A stretch of DNA of 64,000 bases. Origin: Rhodoplanes sp. Z2-YC6860. GTDB lineage: Bacteria > Pseudomonadota > Alphaproteobacteria > Rhizobiales > Xanthobacteraceae. The stretch is taken from positions 5,540,029-5,604,028 of the forward strand of contig NZ_CP007440.1 of the NCBI RefSeq assembly GCF_001579845.1, given 5' to 3'. Both the position numbers and the translations under genes were made by a program. Every line of letters begins with the position of its first letter. Within the stretch, counting starts at the first letter, position 1. Under the pieces are notes generated by a model. It was not told where the DNA came from. It did no database searches and saw nothing but the letters and a program-made list of their open reading frames with translations. This document shows positions 1 to 7,551 of this stretch, one piece after another.

Positions 1-866
1 AGATAGGCGTAGACCATGTAGTCCCGGGCATGGAATTGCTCGGCGAATTCCTTGGCCGGCTCTGCGGCCTTTGCCGAGGCGGTGTTGGACGCAATCGAGT
101 CCTGCCAATAGCCGACGCGGGTGAAAATGTGCGACGGCATGTGCTGCGCATGCGGCGCGGCCGGCGCGATCTGCGCGTAGAGCTTCGCCGCGGGCAGGCC
201 TTTCTCGGCAATCGGCGGATAGTCGTAGAGATGGATCAGGTAGTGCGCGATGCCGGGGTGTTGCGGCTGGCGCTTCCAGATCGGTTCGAGGATCGCGGCG
301 CCCTTGAGCTGCTGGGCGTAACTCTTATCGGCCGGCGACGCCGAGGTGTTGAGCGTGATGGCGTAGAAGATCTGCGCCTCGTCGTCCTTGGGATATTTCG
401 CCGCCAGCTTCTCCATGGCGCCGAGATAGGAGCGCATGCGCTGCGACTGAGGCACCTTGTCGTAGTCGACATACATCAAGGTGAGCGCATCGATGAAATC
501 ACGTTCGCGCTCCGTCTTCGCGCCGATCGCCTTGGCCTTCTGGATCGCCGCGAGACCCGGCACGAGGTTGGGCGCCGGAATGGCGCCATGCGGATTGGAC
601 AGCAACGACAGCGCAACACCCCAATAGGCGATGCCGCATTCCGGATCGGCCTTGGCGGTTTCCTCGAACAGCTCCTGCGCCGCCGCATACCAGAACGAAT
701 GCTGGTATCGCATGGCGCGGTCGAACCGGCGCTGCGCCACCTCGTTGCACGACGTCTCGAAGTGAACATTGCCGAGTTGCTGATTGTCGCCCTGGGCGAC
801 CAGCGGCTGCGACGACGAAAGTGTCAAAGCCGAAATGCTGATGGCAGCAAGCAAAGTATTCCGCAT
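1..866 (-). CDS. TPR-type secreted protein, C-terminus cut by window edge
   Basis: The minus-strand frame is open from an ATG at 866 to the window edge, so the 3' end of the gene is missing. The product starts with a signal peptide (about residues 1-26, ending near LVAQG). It continues with HFETSCNEVAQRRFDRAM (residues 35-52) and DPECGIAYWGVALSL, the pattern of a large family of exported rhizobial TPR proteins in which each DP-x-C-A-x-AYWG stretch marks a repeat. Alternating helical repeats follow (ISFxxALxLMYxDY-like, MPSHIFTRVGYW). Function is unknown; a periplasmic protein-interaction scaffold is the usual guess. The gene faces away from the small genes at 1040-1461. A long plus-strand frame over the same region is a GC-rich shadow. 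Confidence 0.75.
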   Translation of the reverse strand, partial: MRNTLLAAISISALTLSSSQPLVAQGDNQQLGNVHFETSCNEVAQRRFDRAMRYQHSFWYAAAQELFEETAKADPECGIAYWGVALSLLSNPHGAIPAPNLVPGLAAIQKAKAIGAKTERERDFIDALTLMYVDYDKVPQSQRMRSYLGAMEKLAAKYPKDDEAQIFYAITLNTSASPADKSYAQQLKGAAILEPIWKRQPQHPGIAHYLIHLYDYPPIAEKGLPAAKLYAQIAPAAPHAQHMPSHIFTRVGYWQDSIASNTASAKAAEPAKEFAEQFHARDYMVYAY

Positions 867-1039
867 GACCTAACTCCCCGAGAATCTTGAACAGAAAAGC
901 AATTCATTGAGTTCACCAATCATATTCCCTTTCCTGAAGAGGGAACAGCGGGCCGCGTCTCAATTGGTTGCCGAAGGTGACCTCATGCGAGGGCGCTTGC
1001 GCCGGCAACGGCGCGGGCCCGACTTGCGGGGGCTGGAGA

Positions 1040-1276
1040 CTATTCCCGCTTGGCGATGCGATGGGTCTCGGCGCCGCACATATCGCAGATGTAGATCGTG
1101 TCGCCGACACCGGCCATCGAGGTCGAGAGCGTGAACGTTCTGACGGTCATCGTATGCTGACAGGCCGGGCATACCGGCACATCAGATTTCGCAACAACGG
1201 CTGGTTTGTCGTGGCTCGATGACATGGATTGGATTTGCGGCATAACATCCTCCGCCTGTTGACGTACGGCGCTCAC
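1040..1276 (-). CDS. small zinc-ribbon-like protein
   Basis: A 78-residue protein with two CxxC knuckles, CPAC at residues 36-39 and CDMC at 64-67, spaced as in a zinc ribbon. No catalytic domain is visible. Its start overlaps the stop of the upstream 62-residue gene by four bases (ATGA), so the two are probably translationally coupled. An internal ATG at 1243 is an alternative start that keeps both knuckles. Function is unknown. The metal site is inferred from cysteine spacing only. Confidence 0.6.
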   Translation of the reverse strand: MSAVRQQAEDVMPQIQSMSSSHDKPAVVAKSDVPVCPACQHTMTVRTFTLSTSMAGVGDTIYICDMCGAETHRIAKRE

Positions 1277-1461
1277 ATCAAGCGTTGCCGCGGCAATTCG
1301 ATTTTAAGCCCGCCCTGCTCACGATCCTCGGCTTCGCGAGCAAGCCGCATCCAGGTGTCGGCAATGTGCAACAGCATCGTGCGTTGCGATGGGGTCCGCG
1401 CGGCTTGCGCGAGCGCAGTGCACTCCTCGGCGCGTTTTCGGTAGTCGGAGCCTTCATGCAT
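1273..1461 (-). CDS. small hypothetical protein (YRxxAEEC motif)
   Basis: A 62-residue cytoplasmic protein with the pattern YRKRAEECTALAQAA...W.RLAREAE. This pattern is common to many tiny Bradyrhizobium-type proteins of unknown role. It is predicted to be mostly helical, with two amphipathic helices and no membrane segment. It is the first gene of a two-gene unit with the CxxC protein (ATGA overlap). The reverse-strand bases before the start contain a GGATAG-like purine-rich stretch that could act as a ribosome site. Confidence 0.6.
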   Translation of the reverse strand: MHEGSDYRKRAEECTALAQAARTPSQRTMLLHIADTWMRLAREAEDREQGGLKIELPRQRLM

Positions 1462-1772
1462 GGGAGCTATCCTTTCACCCCGATCATGTGAGGAACTCTA
1501 GATCAGCTCCAAGTTTCCCTCAATCATCAAAAGAATAAAAATTCTCGCAATACTATGAGTTCATCCAGAAATTAGCGAAAATGACGAAAAATACAGGGTA
1601 CAGCGACTATCAATACTATTAGCTGACGGCTTTCTATTCGTCCTATGAACCAAACATGTCAAATGACAATAGAGGACAAATTTATGTGAATGAGTAACTT
1701 GCTCACTCGCTCGCGCGTTACAAGCCTTACTGACGAGGAACTCGATGGGATAAGGAGCCAAGGGGCACGGCC
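1462..1772. other. AT-rich intergenic region, no gene seen
   Basis: This stretch is clearly richer in A+T than its surroundings and separates two divergent small genes, so it probably holds promoters for both. The one internal symmetry found is TGTCA-AA-TGACA at 1657-1668, a short candidate operator. No RNA gene or convincing reading frame was seen. Frames here are short and carry no recognisable domain. Confidence 0.4.
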
Positions 1773-2045
1773 ATGAACGCTGACCTGACACGAGGCGAAC
1801 GTCTGCAAATCATGCTTTCGCCTGAGGAATTGGCGGCGGTGGATGACTTCCGCTTCAAACAGCGAATGCCGAGCCGGGCTGCCGCGGTCCGCGAGCTGTT
1901 TCGACTTGGACTGGCTGCCGTCGGCATCAAGCCAGCTGAGCAGGGAACCAAGTCGAGCGATTACGGCGTGTTCGCGACCGGACCGGACGGTTCGCAAAAG
2001 GGCAGCGACAGCCAGCCGTCGGGCGGCAACGGCAAGAAGCGCTAG
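1773..2045 (+). CDS. RHH-like small DNA-binding protein candidate
   Basis: A 90-residue protein. Residues 8-50 (GERLQIMLSPEELAAVDDFR, then RMPSRAAAVRELFRLGLA) follow the beta-helix-helix pattern of ribbon-helix-helix regulators: a short strand with alternating polar residues, then an SRAxAVRELxRxGL helix pair. The C-terminal 35 residues are Ser/Gly/Lys-rich and look disordered. The ATG at 1773 follows purine-rich stretches (AAGGAG and AAGGGG). It is a lone gene, and no antitoxin or toxin partner is adjacent. A role as a small transcriptional regulator is an inference from the fold pattern. Confidence 0.65.
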   Translation: MNADLTRGERLQIMLSPEELAAVDDFRFKQRMPSRAAAVRELFRLGLAAVGIKPAEQGTKSSDYGVFATGPDGSQKGSDSQPSGGNGKKR

Positions 2046-3019
2046 TTCAATTCGATCTTGGCGGCCGCGACCGCGCGCTTGAAGCGCGCGAGCTCACGGG
2101 CGATCTCGGCCTTGAAGGCCTCGGGCGAATTGCCGACGATGATCGCCTGCTGCGAGGCGAGCCGCTCGCGCATCTCCGGTGTCGCCAACGCCTGTTTCAG
2201 CGCCGTGTTCAAGCGCTGCACGATGGGTACGGGCGTTCCCTTCGGCGCGATCAAGCCGAAGAACGCCATCCAATTGGCCTCTTCGATACCGAGCTCGCCA
2301 AAGGTCGGTGTGTCCGGCAAGGCCTCGACGCGCTTGTCGCCCGAGATCGCCATGGCGTGCAGCCGGCCGCCGTTCACGAGTTCGAGCGAGGTCGGTAGGT
2401 TGTCGAATACCACCTGCACCTGACCCGCGACCGCGCCGTTCAGCGCAGGCCCCATGCCGCGATAAGGCACATGGACGAGATCGGCGCCGGTCGCGAGCTT
2501 GAACTGCTCGCCGAGCAGATGCGAGACGGAGCCATGGCCCGAAGAGCCATAGGCGAATTGACCAGGCTTCGACTTGGCGAGCGCGATGAAGGCGCGGAGG
2601 TCCTTGGCCGGCACGCTCGGGCTGAGCGACATGATGTTCGGCACCGCCGCGATGTTGCCGATCGGCGTGAGGTCCGTCAGCACGTCGAACGGCAGGGTCT
2701 TGTAGGTCGCGGGATTGATCGCGAGCGTCGACGCCGTGCCCATGCCGATGGTGTAGCCGTCGGGCACGGCTTTCGCGATCGCGCCGGTGCCGATCGAACC
2801 GCCGGCGCCGGCGCGGTTGTCGGCTACGACCGACTGGCCGAGCACCTGGCGCAGGCCTTCGGCGACAAGCCTCCCGATCACGTCGGTCGAGCCGCCGGCC
2901 GCGAACGGGATGATCAGGGTGATCGGCCGGTTCGGATAAGCGTCATCGGCAAAGGCATTTGATGGAAGTGTCGTCGTTGCCAAAATGATCGCAGCAACGA
3001 AACACCCAACCGTCCTCAT
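2042..3019 (-). CDS. Bug-family TTT solute-binding protein (3rd of array)
   Basis: A 325-residue periplasmic binding protein of the Bug/TctC family. These capture small carboxylates or related organic ligands for tripartite tricarboxylate transporters. After a signal peptide (MRTVGCFVAAIILATTTLPS, cleavage near NAFA) come the Bug hallmarks: YPNRPITLIIPFAAGGSTDV at the mature N-terminus, then GAGGSIGTGAIAKAVPDGYT and HVPYRGMGPALN. The frame stays open upstream to 3199, but those residues are translated palindromic repeat. The ATG at 3019 gives normal family length and a signal peptide, and it lies inside the repeat arm. The gene is last in a minus-strand array with two other Bug genes and four hydrolases. 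The ligand is unknown, and no TctA/TctB membrane genes are in the window. Confidence 0.85.
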   Translation of the reverse strand: MRTVGCFVAAIILATTTLPSNAFADDAYPNRPITLIIPFAAGGSTDVIGRLVAEGLRQVLGQSVVADNRAGAGGSIGTGAIAKAVPDGYTIGMGTASTLAINPATYKTLPFDVLTDLTPIGNIAAVPNIMSLSPSVPAKDLRAFIALAKSKPGQFAYGSSGHGSVSHLLGEQFKLATGADLVHVPYRGMGPALNGAVAGQVQVVFDNLPTSLELVNGGRLHAMAISGDKRVEALPDTPTFGELGIEEANWMAFFGLIAPKGTPVPIVQRLNTALKQALATPEMRERLASQQAIIVGNSPEAFKAEIARELARFKRAVAAAKIELN

Positions 3020-3114
3020 CCTGAGGAGCCAGCCAGAGGCTGGCGTCTCGAAGGATGGGGACGCCACCGACCGGGCCGCACTCTCCTTCGCTCGGCTGCT
3101 CAGGATGAGGGCGG
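3014..3114. repeat. REP-like bipartite palindrome, family 1 (copy a)
   Basis: The left half reads CCTCATCCTGAGGAGC, then the small hairpin cagcc-agag-gctgg, then GCGTCTCGAAGGATG. After a short spacer (gccaccgaccgggcc), a degenerate inverted right half ends CTCAGGATGAGG. The left arm contains the start codon of the Bug gene ending at 2042. Similar elements occur at 4129-4175 with 4467-4550, 9452-9565, 17585-17710 and 20291-20410. Confidence 0.8.
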
Positions 3115-3153
3115 AGAGAAAGCGTGGCGTGACGAGGCGGAAATCCATCACCG

Positions 3154-4134
3154 TCATTTGGCCTTGAACGTCGAGATCCGCTCGATCACCGGCTTCCACA
3201 AGGTCTGCTCGGTTTCAATGTACTGCTTCAGCTCGGCCGGCGACATCGGGTTGATGTAGCTTGCGATATCCTCGAAGCGCTTTTTCATCGCGGGATCGGC
3301 CAGCACGGTCCGCAGGTCCTCGCTGACCTTCTTTGCAATCGGTTCGGGCGTGCCGGGCGGGCCCATCAGAGCGAAAAAGCCGAGCGCACGCGGAATGCCC
3401 GGCAGCGTCTCGGAGATGGTCGGGGTGTCGGGCCGGTTCGGCAGGCGCTTCTGCGAGCCGACCGCGAGGAGCTTGAGCTGTCCGCCGTTGATCGCACCGG
3501 CGAGACTCGGCAACCCGTCCATGATCACCTGCACGCGACCGCCCATCACGTCCGACAGCCCTGCCGGCGTGCCTGGATAGTTGATCGAGGTCCATTCGAG
3601 GCCGGCCGCAAGCTTGATCCATTCAGAGGTGAGATGCGGAATGCCGCCGCGGCTCAGAACCGCGACGTTGACCTCGCCCGGCCGCTTCTTGGTGTATTCG
3701 ATCAGTTCGCCGAGCGTGTTGATGCCAAGTGTGGTCGGCACCGCGATCGCCATCGGCTGCTCGCAGACGAAACCGATCGCAACGAAGTCGCGCACCAGGT
3801 CATAGGGATAGTCCTTGGCGATTTCCGGCAGCGCAACGAAGCTCGACGAGAGCGCGAACAGCAGCGTGTAGCCGTCCGGCGGTGACGTGCCCGCGACCTT
3901 CATGCCGATCGAACCCGCGGCGCCCGGATGGTTGGTGACGAACACCTGCTGGCCCCAATGCTTCGACAGCCCTTCCGCCACGATCCGCGCGGTGACATCC
4001 GGCGCCCCGCCCGCGCCGGTGGTGACGACGAGCCGCACGGGCGCGGTGGGGTAGTTCTGCGCATTGACGGGAGCGCCGTTGAACAACAGCACCGCAGCCA
4101 GCATCGCCACGGCGAAGACCCCAACCGTCCTCAT
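3154..4134 (-). CDS. Bug-family TTT solute-binding protein (2nd of array)
   Basis: A 326-residue exported binding protein of the Bug/TctC family. The signal peptide is MRTVGVFAVAMLAAVLLFNG with cleavage after VNAQ. The mature start is NYPTAPVRLVVTTGAGGAPD, followed by HPGAAGSIGMKVAGTSPPDG and the usual PTISETLPGIP and GPPGTPEPIAKKV segments. The ATG at 4134 lies in a REP arm and overlaps the stop of the GIY-YIG gene (ATGA, 4131-4134). The open frame continues to 4251, but that part is repeat sequence. It is closely related to the Bug protein at 4565-5548 (same KRPGEVNVA.. and RPMSxxEL regions), so the pair probably arose by duplication. The ligand is unknown. Confidence 0.85.
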   Translation of the reverse strand: MRTVGVFAVAMLAAVLLFNGAPVNAQNYPTAPVRLVVTTGAGGAPDVTARIVAEGLSKHWGQQVFVTNHPGAAGSIGMKVAGTSPPDGYTLLFALSSSFVALPEIAKDYPYDLVRDFVAIGFVCEQPMAIAVPTTLGINTLGELIEYTKKRPGEVNVAVLSRGGIPHLTSEWIKLAAGLEWTSINYPGTPAGLSDVMGGRVQVIMDGLPSLAGAINGGQLKLLAVGSQKRLPNRPDTPTISETLPGIPRALGFFALMGPPGTPEPIAKKVSEDLRTVLADPAMKKRFEDIASYINPMSPAELKQYIETEQTLWKPVIERISTFKAK

Positions 4135-4175
4135 CCTGAGGAGCGCGGCGAAGCCGCGCGTCTCGAAGGATGGGG
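4129..4175. repeat. REP-like half element, left half (copy b)
   Basis: CCTCATCCTGAGGAGC, hairpin gcggc-gaa-gccgc, GCGTCTCGAAGGATG. This is the left half of a family 1 element. Its matching right half is at 4467-4550, and the intervening spacer holds the GIY-YIG gene. The element encodes the nuclease C-terminal tail and stop and the start codon of the next Bug gene. Confidence 0.8.
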
Positions 4176-4460
4176 ACGCCCCCGGCGTGCCAACAGCTTG
4201 AGGCGATCCCAATCGCCGCGAATGAGCGCTTCCTTCTTGGCGCGTGTCCATCCCTTGACCTGTCTTTCCGTTTCTATGGCATCGGTGATTGATTCGAAGT
4301 GTTGAGAGAAGATCAACGCGACCGGTCGCCGCGTCGCAGTGTAGCCACCGAACAGTCCGGCATTGTGTTGCGCGACACGCACCTCAAGATCAGCGCGTGT
4401 CGTGCCGACGTAGTAGCTGCTGTCGGAACAGCGCAGTATGTAAAGGTAAGCACCGGTCAC
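4131..4460 (-). CDS. GIY-YIG nuclease family protein inside a REP element
   Basis: A 109-residue single-domain GIY-YIG protein of the UPF0213/YhbQ type. The signature reads AYLYILRCSDSSYYVGTT (residues 4-21, with YIL for YIG and YVG), followed by a conserved Arg in VRVAQHNAG. The catalytic Glu is expected in the AIETERQVKGWTRAKKEALI segment. The GTG at 4460 is preferred because GAGG lies seven bases upstream and family members begin just before the first strand. An upstream open frame (to 4568) is translated repeat. The last roughly 19 residues (RRGRPHPSRRAASPRSSG) are encoded by the left repeat half. It sits between two Bug genes on the same strand, and its stop overlaps the next start. A role in moving or repairing the surrounding repeat is an inference. 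Confidence 0.8.
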   Translation of the reverse strand: MTGAYLYILRCSDSSYYVGTTRADLEVRVAQHNAGLFGGYTATRRPVALIFSQHFESITDAIETERQVKGWTRAKKEALIRGDWDRLKLLARRGRPHPSRRAASPRSSG

Positions 4461-4466
4461 GGGCCG

Positions 4467-4550
4467 CCCTCGTGCTTCGAGACGCATCGCCATAGCGCGT
4501 CGAAGACGCGCGTAAACACGCTTATGGCGATGCTCCTCAGCATGAGGGCG
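4467..4550. repeat. REP-like half element, right half (copy c)
   Basis: Reads CCCTCGTGCTTCGAGACGC, then an extended imperfect stem (gcatcgccata ... tatggcgatgc), then CTCCTCAGCATGAGGG. This is the inverted right half matching 4129-4175. Both halves of the element flank the GIY-YIG coding sequence. Confidence 0.75.
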
Positions 4551-4564
4551 GGGAGACAGCGGCG

Positions 4565-5548
4565 TCAATTGATCTTCTTCGCCGTCTGGGCGATGACCGG
4601 ACGCCAGGTCTGCTGCTGCTCGCGAATGAAAGCGGTCAGCTCCTCGGACGTCATCGGACGAATGTATGTGCCGAGGTCCTCGAAGCGCTTCTTGATCTCG
4701 GGCCTGGCCAGCACGGTGCGCAGATCGGCGCTGATCTTCGCGGCCACCGGCGCCGGCGTGCCGGGCGGCGCCATCAGCGCGAACCAGCCCATCGCCTCGA
4801 AGCCCGGGAATGTCTCGGCGACGGTCGGCAGATCGGGAAAATTATAGAGCCGCTGCTTTGATGCGACCGCGAGCGGCTTGATCTGGCCGCCCTCGACCGC
4901 GCCCTTCATCGACGTCATCGCGTCGACCATGCCCTGCACGCGGCCGCCGAGCACGTCGGTGATGGCCTGCGACGCAGCGGGATAGTGCAGCAGCTGCACG
5001 TCAATATCGCCTGCGATGCGCAGCCACTCGCCGGCGAGATGCAGGATGCTGCCGCGGTTGCCGGCCGCGATGTTGAGCTCGCCCTTTCGCTTCTTCGCGA
5101 GCGCGATGAATTCCGGCAGGGTCGAGACACCGAGACTGCTGCTCGCTGCGATCACCATCGGATGTTCGCCGATGTAGCCGATCGGCACGAAGTCGCGCAC
5201 CACGTCGACCGGGAAATTGGCCTGCAGCTCCGGCAGCGCGATGAAGTTCGAGGCAAGCGCCATGTAAAGCGAATACCCGTCGGGCGGAGTGGCCGCGACG
5301 GCGCGGATCGCGACCGCACCGGCCCCGCCCGGCTGGTTGATGACGACGGCCTGCTGGCCCCAGAGTTGCGACAGATGCTCGCCGATCAGGCGCAGCAGCA
5401 CATCGGGACTCGAGCCTGGCCCGACCGCGACCGTGAGCTTCACCGGCCCGGACGGAAAGCTCTGCGCGTTTGCTGCGCGCGGCGCCAACGCCAGCGCAGC
5501 GCTGCCGGCGACAAAAGCCCGCCGGCCGATCCCCGTCTTGACCTGCAC
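4565..5548 (-). CDS. Bug-family TTT solute-binding protein, Tat-type signal (1st of array)
   Basis: A 327-residue Bug/TctC protein. The N-terminus GIGRRAFVAGSAALALAP carries a twin arginine and a short hydrophobic run ending ANAQ, suggesting Tat export, which is less usual for this family. The mature part has FPSGPVKLTVAVGPGSSPD, INQPGGAGAVAIRAVAATPP, PDLPTVAETFPGFEAMGW and APPGTPAPVAAKIS. It starts 29 bases after the last hydrolase stop, so it is probably co-transcribed with the hydrolases. It differs from most Bug proteins in lacking the usual AAGG at the first ligand loop (GPGSSPD instead). The ligand is unknown; the context suggests an ester or amide degraded by the neighbouring hydrolases. 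Confidence 0.87.
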   Translation of the reverse strand: MQVKTGIGRRAFVAGSAALALAPRAANAQSFPSGPVKLTVAVGPGSSPDVLLRLIGEHLSQLWGQQAVVINQPGGAGAVAIRAVAATPPDGYSLYMALASNFIALPELQANFPVDVVRDFVPIGYIGEHPMVIAASSSLGVSTLPEFIALAKKRKGELNIAAGNRGSILHLAGEWLRIAGDIDVQLLHYPAASQAITDVLGGRVQGMVDAMTSMKGAVEGGQIKPLAVASKQRLYNFPDLPTVAETFPGFEAMGWFALMAPPGTPAPVAAKISADLRTVLARPEIKKRFEDLGTYIRPMTSEELTAFIREQQQTWRPVIAQTAKKIN

Positions 5549-5576
5549 GTTCCCTCCCTGCCCGCCTCTTTTATTT

Positions 5577-6560
5577 TTAGGCTGGGCGCAGCTTCATGAT
5601 CTCCAGCGCCGCGCGGCCGAACAGGCTGTACGGGTTGCCGAAGGATTCCATGACCTCGAAGTGATTGTAGCCTTCCATCACCGACACCGTCGCGGTCTTG
5701 CCTGCAGCCTTCACGGCCGCGGCAAAATCGCGGTTCTGCCGCTGGAACTCCGGCGTCTCCATCGTGCCATAGACGATCGCGACCGGTGCGGCGAGCCTGT
5801 CGATATGGCGTTGCGAACTCAGCTCCCGCTCGGTCTCGTCGGTGAACTTCACGTAGTTCGAGCGCGCCGACATCCGCACCGGCTTGAGATCGTACATGCC
5901 GCTGCCGCAGACGCCGCCCTTGATGCAGTCCTGCGACAGGTCGAACTTCTGCCAGTCGGTGGTGAGCAGCACGCCGGCCCAGTGCCCGCCGGACGAATGA
6001 CCGGACACATAGACGCGATCCGGATCGCCGCCAAAGCTTTTCGCATTCTTCACGGTCCAGGCCACGCCGCGGCGGATCTGATCGGCCATGGCCATCAGGC
6101 TGCCGCCGACCTCGCCGACATTGTTGAAGTCGAGCACGACGAGATGCGCGCCGGAGTTCACGAACATCTCGGCCATGTAGTGGTAGTCCGCCGCCCGGCC
6201 GACACGCCACGCGCCGCCATGCACGAACACCATCACCGGCGCGTTCTGGGTCTTCGCCGGGAACACGTCGGCGGCTTCGATCTCGGTCGGGCCGTAGCGA
6301 AAGCGGTTCGGCACACCGATTCGTTCGCGCACCAGAGCGCTGTTGCGCGCGCAACGCTTGATGACGATCTCGCGGTTCGGCGCATAGACCGCCTGATCGT
6401 AGGCGTCATCGAGCTCCTTCTGGTCCATGTCGAGCCAGACGACCGGCCCCTTGGGGCGGGGCGCAGCCGCGTTCTGCGCCAGTGCCGTGCCGCCGGTCAT
6501 GGCTGCCGCTCCCGCAAGCACGCCCCGCCGTGACAGTTCGCCAAAGCCATCCGCCGCCAT
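5577..6560 (-). CDS. Tat-exported alpha/beta hydrolase, kynurenine formamidase-like (paralog 4)
   Basis: A 327-residue alpha/beta-hydrolase-3 type esterase. The N-terminal SRRGVLAGAAAMTGGTALAQ is a Tat signal. The oxyanion-hole motif HGGAW and the nucleophile elbow GHSSGG are both present. The C-terminal GYNHFE offers the catalytic His, and an acid could come from the conserved YGT-x-ETPEFQRQ segment. The family includes arylformamidases and small esterases. It is the most 3' of four tandem paralogs (gaps of 16-19 bases), and the array then runs into a Bug gene. The conserved MDQKELDDAYDQAVYAPNR block after the signal marks all four as recent paralogs. The substrate is unknown. Confidence 0.85.
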   Translation of the reverse strand: MAADGFGELSRRGVLAGAAAMTGGTALAQNAAAPRPKGPVVWLDMDQKELDDAYDQAVYAPNREIVIKRCARNSALVRERIGVPNRFRYGPTEIEAADVFPAKTQNAPVMVFVHGGAWRVGRAADYHYMAEMFVNSGAHLVVLDFNNVGEVGGSLMAMADQIRRGVAWTVKNAKSFGGDPDRVYVSGHSSGGHWAGVLLTTDWQKFDLSQDCIKGGVCGSGMYDLKPVRMSARSNYVKFTDETERELSSQRHIDRLAAPVAIVYGTMETPEFQRQNRDFAAAVKAAGKTATVSVMEGYNHFEVMESFGNPYSLFGRAALEIMKLRPA

Positions 6561-6578
6561 GTTCCGCTCCCCATCACA

Positions 6579-7535
6579 TCAGCCAAGCTTCATCTGCTCC
6601 AGCACCGCGCGACCCAGCAGACCGTAGGGGCTGGCAAAGGTCTCCGGCATTTCGAAATGATTGTAGCCCTCGCCGACCAGCAGCGTGACCGGCTTGCCGG
6701 CAGCCTTGAGCGCCGCGGCGAAGTCGCGCGTCTGACGCTGGAACTCCGGCGTCTCGTAGGTGCCGTGGGCCAGCACCACCGGGCAGTTGATGCGCGACAG
6801 ATGCCGCTGCGTCGACAGCGCATCCTCCATGGCGTCGGTGAACTTCACGTAAGCGCCGCGCTTCGACAGCCGCGCGGGCTTGAGGTCATACATGCCCGAG
6901 CACAGCACCGCGCCCTTGATGATGTCGGCCGGTGCGCCGAGCGCCGCCCAGTCGGCGATCAGCGCCGTGCCGGCGAGATGCGCGCCTGACGAATGACCCG
7001 ACACATAAATCCGGCTCGGATCGCCGCCGAAGCTCGCCGCGTTCTTGCCGACCCAGGCGATGGCGCGGCGCACCTGATCGGCCATCGGCATCAGGTCGCC
7101 GCCGGCCTGGTCGACGTTGATGAAATCGAGCACGACGTAGTGCGCGCCGGCATTCACATGGAGCTCGGCGGCGTAGCAGTGCTCTTTCGCCACGCCGTTG
7201 CGCCACGCTCCGCCGTGCACGAAGACCATTACCGGCGCGTTGGGCTTCTTGGTGGCCCAAAGATCGAGCCCTTCGATCTCGGTCGGCCCATAAGAAAAAC
7301 GCCTGGGCGGACCCAGGCGCTGCCACACGAGTTGGCTGTTGGCATTGCGGCGCTTGCCGAGCTGCGGCTGGTTCGGCGCATAGACCGCCTGATCGTAGGC
7401 GTCGTCGAGCTCCTTCTGGTCCATGTTCATCCAGACCAGAGGGCCCTTCTCGCGCGGCGGCGGCTCGGCCGCCGTCGCGCCACCCGCGGCGGCCACCGCG
7501 CCGCTCGCCAGCACCGTCCGCCGCGTCATGTCCAT
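6579..7535 (-). CDS. Tat-exported alpha/beta hydrolase, kynurenine formamidase-like (paralog 3)
   Basis: A 318-residue paralog. MTRRTVLASGAVAAAGGATA is a Tat-like signal. MDQKELDDAYDQAVYAPNQP follows, then HGGAW, the nucleophile elbow GHSSGAH and GYNHFEMPE with the probable catalytic His. All expected hydrolase residues seem intact. It is closest in layout to the 5577-6560 copy, so the two exported copies are adjacent. It lies 18 bases downstream of the cytoplasmic-type copy at 7552-8448, consistent with one operon. Esterase or amidase activity is inferred from family membership. Confidence 0.85.
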   Translation of the reverse strand: MDMTRRTVLASGAVAAAGGATAAEPPPREKGPLVWMNMDQKELDDAYDQAVYAPNQPQLGKRRNANSQLVWQRLGPPRRFSYGPTEIEGLDLWATKKPNAPVMVFVHGGAWRNGVAKEHCYAAELHVNAGAHYVVLDFINVDQAGGDLMPMADQVRRAIAWVGKNAASFGGDPSRIYVSGHSSGAHLAGTALIADWAALGAPADIIKGAVLCSGMYDLKPARLSKRGAYVKFTDAMEDALSTQRHLSRINCPVVLAHGTYETPEFQRQTRDFAAALKAAGKPVTLLVGEGYNHFEMPETFASPYGLLGRAVLEQMKLG

Positions 7536-7551
7536 GGACCGCTCCGCCGCC

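Noticed and set aside
30-890. Long plus-strand open frame over the TPR gene
   Set aside because: The minus-strand frame encodes a TPR protein with signal peptide and family motifs; the plus-strand product is Arg-rich shadow sequence.
3020-3199. Extended N-terminus of the Bug gene ending at 2042
   Set aside because: The upstream residues are translated palindromic repeat and would precede the signal peptide.
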